Assembly: GCF_946478955.1 (NCBI RefSeq)
Contig: NZ_CAMLDL010000009.1
Location: forward strand, 1-64,000
DNA length: 64,000 bases
Source: an uncultured Sphingomonas sp.
GTDB taxonomy: Bacteria > Pseudomonadota > Alphaproteobacteria > Sphingomonadales > Sphingomonadaceae
Direction: 5' to 3'
The position numbers and the translations under genes were made by a program. Positions within the stretch are counted from its first letter, which is position 1, and each line of letters begins with the position of its first letter. The notes beneath the pieces were generated by a model. The model had not been told where the DNA came from, did no database searches, and saw only the letters and a list, made by a program, of their open reading frames with translations. Of this stretch, positions 16,472 through 24,422 are shown in pieces.

Positions 16472-17571
16472 TTCGCTGTCTCCTTCGGCTTGTCGGGTGT
16501 CACTTGATTGAGCGGCAAATAGGGCGTCACTTTATCGCTTTCGACAATCGTCTTATCCACGTTCTGGAGCACGCGCTCCATCGTTTCATAATACATGCGG
16601 CGGCGGGTCACGCCGGGCGCCAACCGATATTGTTCATATACTTTGTCGAACGCCGTCGCCTCGCCCTGTGATATCTGCTTCAGCTGAAGCGAATAGGCGT
16701 TGGCGTTGTTGATATCGGTCTGCGCGTCCTGTTGCGCCGCCGTGACTTCCTTGAAGGCGTCATTCACTTCGGCCGGCGGATCCGCCTGACGAAGGGAAAT
16801 ACCCAAAATCTGGACGCCGCTGTCGTAGTCGTCGAGCGTGCGCTGCATTTCTTCGGCGACGCGGGCTTCGATTTCGCCGCGCTGATTACCCATTGCGCCT
16901 TGCAAACTTACGTTCGCGATGACTTGACGCATGGCGCTTTCGGCGACCTGCTGAACCGTCTTTTCCGGTTCCTTCAGTTCAAACAGATATTGTTCCGGGT
17001 TTTTGATCTTCCACCGAACCATGTAGGCGATGTCGATGATGTTTTGATCGCCGGTCAACATCAGGGTCTGCGCATCGTCGCCGCCGGTGCCAACGTTGAT
17101 TTCGCGGTTTTTGTCGACATCGACTTTCTGGACCCGCTCAATCGGCCAGGGCAGCGTGAAGCCGACACCCGGTGTCAGCGTCGAATTGTAGCGACCGAAA
17201 CGCGTAACGACGCCGCGCTCTTGCGGCGCAATCGAATGGAAACTGGTGAAAAGAAGGACCAGCGCAATCGCACCGAGCGCGGCCCAACCTATGGTCGACC
17301 CATCTGGACCACCCAGCCGACCGAATGACCCGCCACCGCCACCACGGCCCCCGCCGCCAAAACGATCCCGGCTTCGCTTCAGGATTTCGTCAAGCGACGT
17401 TGCGGGTCCGCGCGGGGAGCGATCTGGATCGCCACCGCCCCACGGCCCCGGCTTGGGATCCGGTTTCGGTCCACCATTTGACCCCTTTTCCGGCGGCGGC
17501 GCGCCCCAGGGTCCCTTACTGTCATTAAAGAGGGCGCGGCCTCGCGCGGCCCATGCGGAAAGGAAGCTCAT
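16468..17571 (-). CDS. hflK: FtsH protease activity modulator HflK
   Basis: Partner of HflC in the inner-membrane complex that governs FtsH. The 367-residue protein has a Gly/Pro-rich cytoplasmic N-terminus (residues 20-85, with GGGGRGGGGGSFG), one membrane helix (about 94-112) and a band-7 domain beginning PQERGVVTRFGRYN. The C-terminal helices contain QDAQTDINNANAYS. First gene of the minus-strand hflK-hflC-degP group; its promoter would be shared with the divergent mrp gene. Confidence 0.95.
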   Translation of the reverse strand: MSFLSAWAARGRALFNDSKGPWGAPPPEKGSNGGPKPDPKPGPWGGGDPDRSPRGPATSLDEILKRSRDRFGGGGRGGGGGSFGRLGGPDGSTIGWAALGAIALVLLFTSFHSIAPQERGVVTRFGRYNSTLTPGVGFTLPWPIERVQKVDVDKNREINVGTGGDDAQTLMLTGDQNIIDIAYMVRWKIKNPEQYLFELKEPEKTVQQVAESAMRQVIANVSLQGAMGNQRGEIEARVAEEMQRTLDDYDSGVQILGISLRQADPPAEVNDAFKEVTAAQQDAQTDINNANAYSLQLKQISQGEATAFDKVYEQYRLAPGVTRRRMYYETMERVLQNVDKTIVESDKVTPYLPLNQVTPDKPKETAK

Positions 17572-17642
17572 GTCTTCATAATAGGAAGGCTTGCGCCGAA
17601 AAACAGTGCCTCCGCATCGAAAAGCCGATTATGGGGCTCGTC

Positions 17643-18608
17643 ATGAACGCAAATGACCCGCTGTCCGTCTTCGACACACTCCCCGATGCCAATCGAATCC
17701 GGAGCCGGCGCGTCGTCGGTACCATCGCCGCGATCGTCGCTGATGCCAGCGGCCTGTCTGATGCCGAGCGGTCTGCGCTCGAAGCACGTTTGAAGGCTGC
17801 GGCGCTTGCCGTTCCGGGCGTTAGCGACGCGCGCGTGGCCCTGACCGCCACCAAAGCGCACCGGACCGTCATCGCGGTGGGATCGGGCAAAGGCGGCGTT
17901 GGCAAGTCGACGCTGACTGCCAACCTTGCGGTTGCGCTGGCAAAAAGTGGACGCAAAGTGGGCGTGATCGACGCCGATATTTACGGCCCGTCGCAACCGA
18001 CGTTGCTCAGCGCCCACGAAAAGCCACGCGCGGAGAAGGAAAAGATGATCGCCGGTGAGACGCCCTACGGCGTGAAACTGCTATCGGTCGGTCAACTGGT
18101 TCCGGCGGGTCAGGCGCTGGCATGGCGCGGACCCATGGCGGCAAGCGCACTCAATCAGCTGATCGAGGGTGATTGGGGCGACACCGACCTCATCCTAGTC
18201 GATCTTCCGCCCGGGACCGGCGATGTGCAACTATCGCTTATACAGAAAGCGCGCCCGGACGGCGCCGTCATCGTTTCTACCCCGCAGGACCTGTCCCTGA
18301 TCGATGCCACCCGCGCCATCGACCTGTTTGGCAAAATGTCAGTCCCGGTCCTTGGCATTGTCGAGAATATGGCGGGCTATACCTGCCCCCACTGCGGGGA
18401 GGCCAGCGACCCCTTCGGATCTGGTGGCGCGGAGACGACGGCGGCATCGCTTGACGTTCCGTTCCTCGGCCGTCTGCCTCTGTCGGCGAGTGTGCGCACC
18501 GCTTCCGACGCAGGGCAGCCGCCCGCCGCCGGAGACGGACCGGCCGCCGATGCATTTGCCGCTATCGCCGCCGCAGTAATGCAGCAGTTGGAGCAAGTGC
18601 CCGCCTGA
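17643..18608 (+). CDS. mrp: Iron-sulfur cluster carrier protein Mrp/ApbC
   Basis: P-loop ATPase that binds and passes 4Fe-4S clusters to apoproteins. In the 321-residue product the deviant Walker A GSGKGGVGKST is at residues 80-90 and the cluster-binding CPHC has Cys248 and Cys251. An N-terminal MIP18-like segment precedes the ATPase. I used the ATG at 17643, which has GGGG at suitable distance; an in-frame ATG 12 bases upstream cannot be excluded. Divergent from hflK. Confidence 0.93.
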   Translation: MNANDPLSVFDTLPDANRIRSRRVVGTIAAIVADASGLSDAERSALEARLKAAALAVPGVSDARVALTATKAHRTVIAVGSGKGGVGKSTLTANLAVALAKSGRKVGVIDADIYGPSQPTLLSAHEKPRAEKEKMIAGETPYGVKLLSVGQLVPAGQALAWRGPMAASALNQLIEGDWGDTDLILVDLPPGTGDVQLSLIQKARPDGAVIVSTPQDLSLIDATRAIDLFGKMSVPVLGIVENMAGYTCPHCGEASDPFGSGGAETTAASLDVPFLGRLPLSASVRTASDAGQPPAAGDGPAADAFAAIAAAVMQQLEQVPA

Positions 18609-18636
18609 TGCATTGTACCGGATAAAGGAGACATTG

Positions 18637-19077
18637 ATGCCCCTGACCCGCGACGACGATATTGCCGACCTGCTTCAGAATGCGCGGACCATCGCGCTAG
18701 TCGGTGCAAGCGATAACCCGTCCCGGCCAAGCTTTGGTGTTATGAGTTTCCTGCAGTCACGTGGCTATCGGGTCATCCCCGTAAATCCGCGAATTACAGG
18801 TGAACATGTCCATGGCGAATATGTCTGGCGGGAACTCACCCAAATTGGCGAACCGATCGATATCGTCGACATTTTCCGCAATCCTGCTGACATCATGCCG
18901 ATAATTGATGAAGCAATTGCCATCGGCGCCAAGGCCGTCTGGATGCAGATTGGCGTAATAAATGAAGCCGCTTCGGCCCGGGCCGAAGCGGCCGGACTGA
19001 AAGTGGTCATGAACCGCTGCCCGAAAATTGAAATTCCCCGCCTGGGCGTCAAGCCCGTCGGCGAGCCGACCGCTTAG
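18637..19077 (+). CDS. CoA-binding domain protein (YccU type)
   Basis: A 146-residue single Rossmann-fold protein. The opening ARTIALVGASDNPSRPS with later YRVIPVNPR and the C-terminal MNRCPKIEIPRL match the small CoA-binding family that resembles the N-terminal domain of succinyl-CoA synthetase alpha. The conserved cysteine in NRCPKIE is present. Role unknown; it may sense CoA thioesters. AAGGAG precedes the chosen ATG; it lies 28 bases after mrp. Confidence 0.85.
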   Translation: MPLTRDDDIADLLQNARTIALVGASDNPSRPSFGVMSFLQSRGYRVIPVNPRITGEHVHGEYVWRELTQIGEPIDIVDIFRNPADIMPIIDEAIAIGAKAVWMQIGVINEAASARAEAAGLKVVMNRCPKIEIPRLGVKPVGEPTA

Positions 19078-20420
19078 GCGCTGGCCACTACCATTTCGGG
19101 AATCAATATCGTCGGACTGTCCACGCCTCTCCGAAACCGCAGGTCATTGGCAGGCTCAAGCGTCGCGAACATGTCTTTTAAGTTCGACGCGATGGTAATT
19201 TCGGAAACCGCAGGGCCGAGTTCGCCATTCGAAATGACGAAGCCGGCCGCGCCGCGTGAATAGTCGCCGGTTACACCATTGACGCCCTGTCCGATCAGTT
19301 CGGTGATGTAGATGCCGTCGCCTATGTCGGCGATCATGGCCTCCCTGCTGCGGCCGCCGGCATTTAGGTAGAGATTGGCTGGGCCCGCGCCCGGTGCCCC
19401 GGATACACCGCGAATGGCGTGGCCGGTTGGCGTAATATTCAATTGCCGCGCCGCCGCGCTCTCGGCGAGCCATGTCGTCAGCACGCCGTCTTCCACAATA
19501 TCCATCGCTGCCACTGGCAAACCCTCGCCATCGAACGACCGGCTACGCAACCCGCGCGGCCGATAAGGATCGTCATGGATCGTCACGCCTTTTGCAAAGA
19601 CAGGCTTGCCCAATGATTCCAGCAAAAAGCTCGCCTGGCGGGCGATGGCACCGCCGCTGATGGCGCCGACAAAATGGCCTAGCAGGCTCGTCGCAACGCG
19701 CGGGTCGAAGAGGATGGGCATTTTCCCGCCCTTTATTCGAACAGGGTCAAGCCGCGACACTGCACGTTCAGACGCGCGCCGACCGATCGCATCGGGTGCC
19801 TCGAGATCCACGAGGTGCCGGGCGCTATGCCAGGCGTAATCCCGCTGCATCGACGCGCCTTCGCCCGCCACGACGCTGGCCGAGCAGCTATAGCCGGTCG
19901 CGCGCGTGGCACCCGAAAAGCCGTCGCTGGTGGCCAATGCGAATGTCGATGCGCTTGCAGACGCGCTGCCGCCGTTTGAATTGCTGACCTTGTCCACCGC
20001 TCGCGCGGCATCCTCCGCTTCAAGTGCGCGGGCGCGCAGCGATACCGGATCGGGATCGCCGCCGTCGTCAAGATCAAGGCTGGCCGGAACCGTCCGCAGC
20101 AACATTTCTTCGGGCGCAAGGCCCGCGTAACGATCTTCGGGCGCTTCGCTCGCCATGGCGATTGCGCGATCAACCAATTCCGACAATGAATCGGCGCCCA
20201 GATCTGCTCCTGAAACGCTTGCATTGCGCTGACCATGAAAAACGCGGAGGCCGATTTGCTCGCCTTCGCTGCGGTGCACGTCTTCCAACTGGCCGAGCCT
20301 GACGGTCACGCCTTGCGAACGCTCACCAACATAGACGGCATCTGCAGCACTGGCGCCGCGCGTCACTGCCAGTTTTACAAGGTCATCAAGTTTCGCGCGG
20401 GCGTCGTCTGTTGAAAGCAT
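19074..20420 (-). CDS. pmbA: Metallopeptidase-family protein TldE/PmbA
   Basis: Non-catalytic partner of the TldD metalloprotease; together they process peptides such as microcin B17 and degrade unfolded peptides, and they help maintain antitoxins in some hosts. The 448-residue protein has the family pattern GVTVRLGQLEDVHRSEGEQI near the N-terminus and the C-terminal NGELGPAVSEITIASNLKDMF. It lacks the HExxxH zinc motif of TldD, as PmbA normally does. tldD is not in the window. Convergent with the CoA-binding gene, overlapping it by 4 bases. Confidence 0.9.
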   Translation of the reverse strand: MLSTDDARAKLDDLVKLAVTRGASAADAVYVGERSQGVTVRLGQLEDVHRSEGEQIGLRVFHGQRNASVSGADLGADSLSELVDRAIAMASEAPEDRYAGLAPEEMLLRTVPASLDLDDGGDPDPVSLRARALEAEDAARAVDKVSNSNGGSASASASTFALATSDGFSGATRATGYSCSASVVAGEGASMQRDYAWHSARHLVDLEAPDAIGRRASERAVSRLDPVRIKGGKMPILFDPRVATSLLGHFVGAISGGAIARQASFLLESLGKPVFAKGVTIHDDPYRPRGLRSRSFDGEGLPVAAMDIVEDGVLTTWLAESAAARQLNITPTGHAIRGVSGAPGAGPANLYLNAGGRSREAMIADIGDGIYITELIGQGVNGVTGDYSRGAAGFVISNGELGPAVSEITIASNLKDMFATLEPANDLRFRRGVDSPTILIPEMVVASA

Positions 20421-20437
20421 GAAAAGCGCCTAGCCGC

Positions 20438-21355
20438 TCAATGTCCCGCCGCCAATCCCACTGTCAGGAATGCTGCGAACAAGAGCAGACCTGTAAAGCG
20501 GTTGGACCGAAACAGCCGAAGCCCGATCGCGCCATCGTTCGGATTGATCCGTACGACCTGCCACGCCAGGTGCAATGCGGCGGGAACGAGCGCGACGAGC
20601 GCCACCATTTCCGCAAATACCGACCAAATCGCCGCCGACCATCCGAGCAGCGCCAGCGCATAGAAGATTGCTACTCCCTGCTTCGCCTTACTGCCGAGGG
20701 CTCGGGCGCTCGATTTCACACCAACCAGTTCATCGTCTTCAATGTCCTGGATCGCGTACAGCGTGTCATATCCGATGACCCAGAAGATCGACCCTACCCA
20801 CAGAAGAAATGCGGGAAGTTGAAATTCGCCTGTTACCGCTGGCCAGCCGACCAGCGCCCCCCAACTGAACACCATGCCGAGCCATGCCTGCGGCCACCAG
20901 GTGATGCGTTTCATGAAGGGATAAGCGGCAACCGGGGCAATGCTAAGCAGCGCCACGATCTGCGCGGCCGATTTCAATTGAACCAGGACGAGCAACCCGA
21001 TCAGCGACAAGCCGATGGTCAGCGTCCAGGCCGCCTTCGGCGAGACACGCCCTGATGCAAGGGGACGAAGGCGCGTCCGCTCAACTTTCTTGTCGAGATC
21101 ACGGTCGATAATGTCGTTATAGACGCAGCCCGCCGATCGCATTGCGAAGGCGCCAAGGCCAAGCCACAAAAACAGCGCCCACTGCCCCTGTACCCCGGCC
21201 AGCGCGACACTCCAGGCGCACGGCCAATAAAGCAGCCAGATGCCTATCGGCCGATCCAACCGCATCAATGATGCGTAAGGGCGCAAAATTGGAGGTAGCG
21301 CACCGATAAGCCCGCTGCGCTCACTGTCGGGAACCAGGTCGACGGCGGTCGTCAT
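20438..21355 (-). CDS. ubiA: 4-hydroxybenzoate polyprenyltransferase
   Basis: Integral membrane enzyme that attaches the polyprenyl chain to 4-hydroxybenzoate in ubiquinone synthesis. Nine hydrophobic segments; the first Asp-rich motif is NDIIDRDLD at residues 80-88 and the second is QDIEDDE at 203-209. 305 residues from the chosen ATG. The start overlaps the HAD hydrolase stop by 4 bases, so they are co-translated. ubiG lies separately at 47.8 kb. Polyprenyl length cannot be read from sequence; UQ-10 would be expected in this group. Confidence 0.94.
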   Translation of the reverse strand: MTTAVDLVPDSERSGLIGALPPILRPYASLMRLDRPIGIWLLYWPCAWSVALAGVQGQWALFLWLGLGAFAMRSAGCVYNDIIDRDLDKKVERTRLRPLASGRVSPKAAWTLTIGLSLIGLLVLVQLKSAAQIVALLSIAPVAAYPFMKRITWWPQAWLGMVFSWGALVGWPAVTGEFQLPAFLLWVGSIFWVIGYDTLYAIQDIEDDELVGVKSSARALGSKAKQGVAIFYALALLGWSAAIWSVFAEMVALVALVPAALHLAWQVVRINPNDGAIGLRLFRSNRFTGLLLFAAFLTVGLAAGH

Positions 21356-22056
21356 TCCGACCGCCCAATATCGTCGATCCAGTGCACCAGCGCGGCCAGC
21401 GATGGTAATTCGCGGTAACGGGGATGGTCGGCGGGCGGGGCGCCCTGCTCGTGGCTCCATTGCAGCGGCTGCGGAATATAGGCGGCCCAGCCGCCTGCCT
21501 CCAACGCGGGTTTTACATCGCTGCGCATCGAATCGCCTGCCATAATCGCTCGGTCCGGCGCGACGCCGTACCGCTCAAAAATGACACTAAAGGTCGCAGG
21601 CGTCTTTTCGCTGACGATCTCAATCCCAGAGAATTGGTCGCCCAGGCCCGACGCGGCAAGCTTCGCCTCCTGGTGAAACAGATCACCCTTAGTCACCAGC
21701 ACAAGTCGCCCACGGTCCGCCAACGCCTCCATCGTTTCCTCAACTCCAGGCAGCAATTCAACCGGGTGACTGCAAAGTGCTTTACCTGCGTCGACGATGT
21801 CACGGATGGTCTTCGCCGGAAGTTCATCCCCACCAAGCTCGAACGCGGTTTCGATCATCGACAGTGTGAATGATTTTGCGCCATACCCAAACAGCTTGAG
21901 ATTGCGGATCTCCGTCGCAACCAACGCGTCCCGTGTAATGCCTGCGTCCGAAAATGGCTCCAGCATCGCCACGAGGGCGTCCTGGGTTTCATTGAAATGA
22001 CGCATGTTGTGCCAAAGGGTGTCGTCGGCATCCAGGCAGATAAGGTCGATGGACAT
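21352..22056 (-). CDS. HAD superfamily hydrolase
   Basis: A 234-residue phosphatase-type protein. Motif I is DADDTLW with the nucleophile Asp9 and Asp11, motif II is a VTKGD segment, and the C-terminal motif reads MAGDSMRSDVKPALEAG. A helical cap is inserted after motif I. Substrate unknown; the arrangement with ubiA suggests nothing specific. It overlaps ubiA by 4 bases. Confidence 0.88.
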   Translation of the reverse strand: MSIDLICLDADDTLWHNMRHFNETQDALVAMLEPFSDAGITRDALVATEIRNLKLFGYGAKSFTLSMIETAFELGGDELPAKTIRDIVDAGKALCSHPVELLPGVEETMEALADRGRLVLVTKGDLFHQEAKLAASGLGDQFSGIEIVSEKTPATFSVIFERYGVAPDRAIMAGDSMRSDVKPALEAGGWAAYIPQPLQWSHEQGAPPADHPRYRELPSLAALVHWIDDIGRSE

Positions 22057-22104
22057 GTTCAGCCGCCTAGCATCGCCCCCGCGCCGACGCTATGCCTCGG
22101 CGCG

Positions 22105-22845
22105 ATGACCGCAACCCCGGCCTGGCCGCCAAAAAGCCTTTCGCGCCTATATGTCGAAGCGCCACTTGGCGAGGGCGCCGCCATTGCGTTGGACGGCGCG
22201 CAAGCCAACTATCTTGGCAATGTTATGAGGTTGAAGGCGGGCGATGCCGTCTTGCTATTCGACGGTACCAACGGCGAATGGTTGGCCCATATCGCCGATG
22301 TCGGCAAAAAACGAATGACACTTATTGTCGCCTATCAAACTCGCGCCCAGGAATCTGTTCCCGATCTCACGCTGGCGTTCGCGCCGGTGAAGCGAACCCA
22401 AACCGACTGGCTCGTCGAAAAGGCGACCGAACTGGGGATCGCTCGTCTGCAACCCATTATGACGCGGCGCACGGTTGCCGAGCGGGTCAAACTGGAGCGA
22501 TTGCAGAACATCGCGGTCGAGGCGGCGGAGCAATGCAACCGCACTAGCTTGCCCATCATTGGCCAGCCGATGTCACTCGACACTTTCCTAAAAGCGCGCG
22601 ACCAGTCCAATATCCTCTATTTCGCCGATGAAAATGGTGGCGAATCATTGGCGGCGGCGCTCCGTCCAGGCCCCGCGACGTTGCTGACCGGCCCGGAAGG
22701 CGGGTTCACCGACGAAGAGCGCGCGCTTATCCGCGCTCAAACAAATGTCGTCGCCATCTCCCTTGGGCCGCGCATTCTTCGCGCGGAAACTGCGGCGCTG
22801 GCGGGAATAACAGGATGGATGACAGTCGCTGGGGACTGGAAATAG
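22105..22845 (+). CDS. rsmE: 16S rRNA (uracil-1498-N3)-methyltransferase
   Basis: SPOUT-class enzyme methylating U1498 of 16S rRNA. 246 residues from the chosen ATG (MTATPAWPPKS). An N-terminal PUA-like domain leads into a trefoil-knot domain with LLTGPEGGFTDEE and SLGPRILRAETA, the AdoMet-binding loops. Upstream in-frame codons would run through the divergent HAD gene and are rejected. gshA follows after 61 bases, the usual order in sphingomonads. Confidence 0.94.
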   Translation: MTATPAWPPKSLSRLYVEAPLGEGAAIALDGAQANYLGNVMRLKAGDAVLLFDGTNGEWLAHIADVGKKRMTLIVAYQTRAQESVPDLTLAFAPVKRTQTDWLVEKATELGIARLQPIMTRRTVAERVKLERLQNIAVEAAEQCNRTSLPIIGQPMSLDTFLKARDQSNILYFADENGGESLAAALRPGPATLLTGPEGGFTDEERALIRAQTNVVAISLGPRILRAETAALAGITGWMTVAGDWK

Positions 22846-22906
22846 TTTCATTTCGCCACCACATCCGCGTTGACGCGGGATCGTCCGCGCATCAGGGGGC
22901 ATTTCC

Positions 22907-24277
22907 ATGACGACTCGTACCGACCTATCGGAAAGCCCGCTGATCGAAACGCGCGAAGACCTGCTGTCGGTTTTCGAAGGTGGAGAAAAGCCGCGCGACC
23001 GTTGGCGCATCGGCACCGAGCACGAAAAGTTCGTTTACCGCACAAGCGATCATCATGCCCCGAGCTATGGCGAACAGGGCGGCATCCGCGATCTGCTATT
23101 GGGCCTGACCGAATTTGGGTGGGAACCGGTCGTCGAGGGCGACAATGTCATCGCCTTATCCGGCCCTGATGGCACCATCAGTCTCGAACCGGCAGGTCAG
23201 CTCGAACTGTCGGGCGCGCCGCTCATCAACATCCACGAAAGCTGCGCCGAAAGCGGGCGGCACCTGAAGCAGGTCAAAGCGGTTGGTGATAAACTCGGCC
23301 TCGGCTTCCTCGGCCTGGGTATGTGGCCGGACAAGGCGCGCACCGACCTGCCGATCATGCCCAAGGGTCGCTATGCAATCATGCTCGGCCATATGCCGAA
23401 GGTCGGCAACCTTGGTCTCGACATGATGCTGCGCACCTGCACCATCCAAACCAACCTCGATTATTCGAGCGAGGCCGACATGGTGAAGAAATTTCGCACG
23501 AGCCTGGCGCTGCAGCCCGTCGCGACCGCATTGTTCGCCAACTCCCCCTTCACCGACGGCAAGGTAAACGGCTTCAAATCGTTCCGCAGTCATATCTGGG
23601 AAGATACCGATCCGCATCGGACTGGCATGCTGCCGTTCGTGTTTGAGGATGGGTTCGGGTATGAACGCTATCTCGATTACGCGCTCGACGTGCCAATGTA
23701 TTTTGTGTTCCGCGACGGCAAATATCTGGATGCAGCGGGCCTCAACTTCCGCGATTTTCTGGACGGCAAGTTGCCGATCCTTCCAGGCGAGAAGCCGACG
23801 ATGGCTGATTGGACCGATCATTTATCCACGGCATTCCCGGAAGTGCGGTTGAAAAGCTTTCTCGAAATGCGCGGGGCTGACGGCGGACGCTGGGGCAGGA
23901 TCTGTGCCCTTCCCGCCCTTTGGGTTGGCCTACTTTATTCCGACAGCGCGATGGATGCGGCGTGGGATCTTTGCAAAGACTGGACGATCGAAGAGCGGGA
24001 GGCCCTTCGCCACGCCGTTCCGCGCCAGGCACTTGATGCCCCCGTACCGGGCGGCGGAACGCTCCGCGACCTGGCGGCGCGCGTCCTCGAGATTTCGGCG
24101 GCCGGTCTTTCCGACAGAGCTCAACTAAATGCCAGCGGCGACAATGAAAGCGGATTTCTTGATCCGCTTCGGGATGTCGTCGCGACCGGCAAGACCTTCG
24201 CCGATCGATTGCTTGATCGATACTATGGTGAATGGAATGGCGATTTGTCGCGCGTTTATGCGGACTATAGCTTCTGA
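22907..24277 (+). CDS. gshA: Glutamate-cysteine ligase (plant/alphaproteobacterial type)
   Basis: First enzyme of glutathione synthesis, joining glutamate and cysteine with ATP. The 456-residue length and the motifs RIGTEHEKFVYR (residues about 35-46), GTISLEPAGQLELSG (about 86-100) and the MLRTCTIQTNLDYSSE block are those of the plant-like class 3 ligases, unrelated in sequence to the E. coli enzyme. The plant enzyme is redox-controlled by disulfides; that is not assumed here. gamma-Glu-Cys can also feed ergothioneine synthesis, and egtBD lie 6 kb away. Confidence 0.93.
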   Translation: MTTRTDLSESPLIETREDLLSVFEGGEKPRDRWRIGTEHEKFVYRTSDHHAPSYGEQGGIRDLLLGLTEFGWEPVVEGDNVIALSGPDGTISLEPAGQLELSGAPLINIHESCAESGRHLKQVKAVGDKLGLGFLGLGMWPDKARTDLPIMPKGRYAIMLGHMPKVGNLGLDMMLRTCTIQTNLDYSSEADMVKKFRTSLALQPVATALFANSPFTDGKVNGFKSFRSHIWEDTDPHRTGMLPFVFEDGFGYERYLDYALDVPMYFVFRDGKYLDAAGLNFRDFLDGKLPILPGEKPTMADWTDHLSTAFPEVRLKSFLEMRGADGGRWGRICALPALWVGLLYSDSAMDAAWDLCKDWTIEEREALRHAVPRQALDAPVPGGGTLRDLAARVLEISAAGLSDRAQLNASGDNESGFLDPLRDVVATGKTFADRLLDRYYGEWNGDLSRVYADYSF

Positions 24278-24422
24278 CCAAAATGCCACGGTCGGGGTGA
24301 AATCTTAACGCGCGCGGGCCGCGCGAATTGACTCATATGTCAGTCTGGTTACAGGCGCCGAAGCATCGGAGCGGCCCGCGGGGGGAAGCTCATTTATCGC
24401 ACAGCCATGAAAGCGATTTCCG

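Noticed and set aside
24309..24326. GC-rich palindrome after gshA as a terminator
   Set aside because: It has essentially no loop and no T-run, so it is more likely chance GC symmetry.
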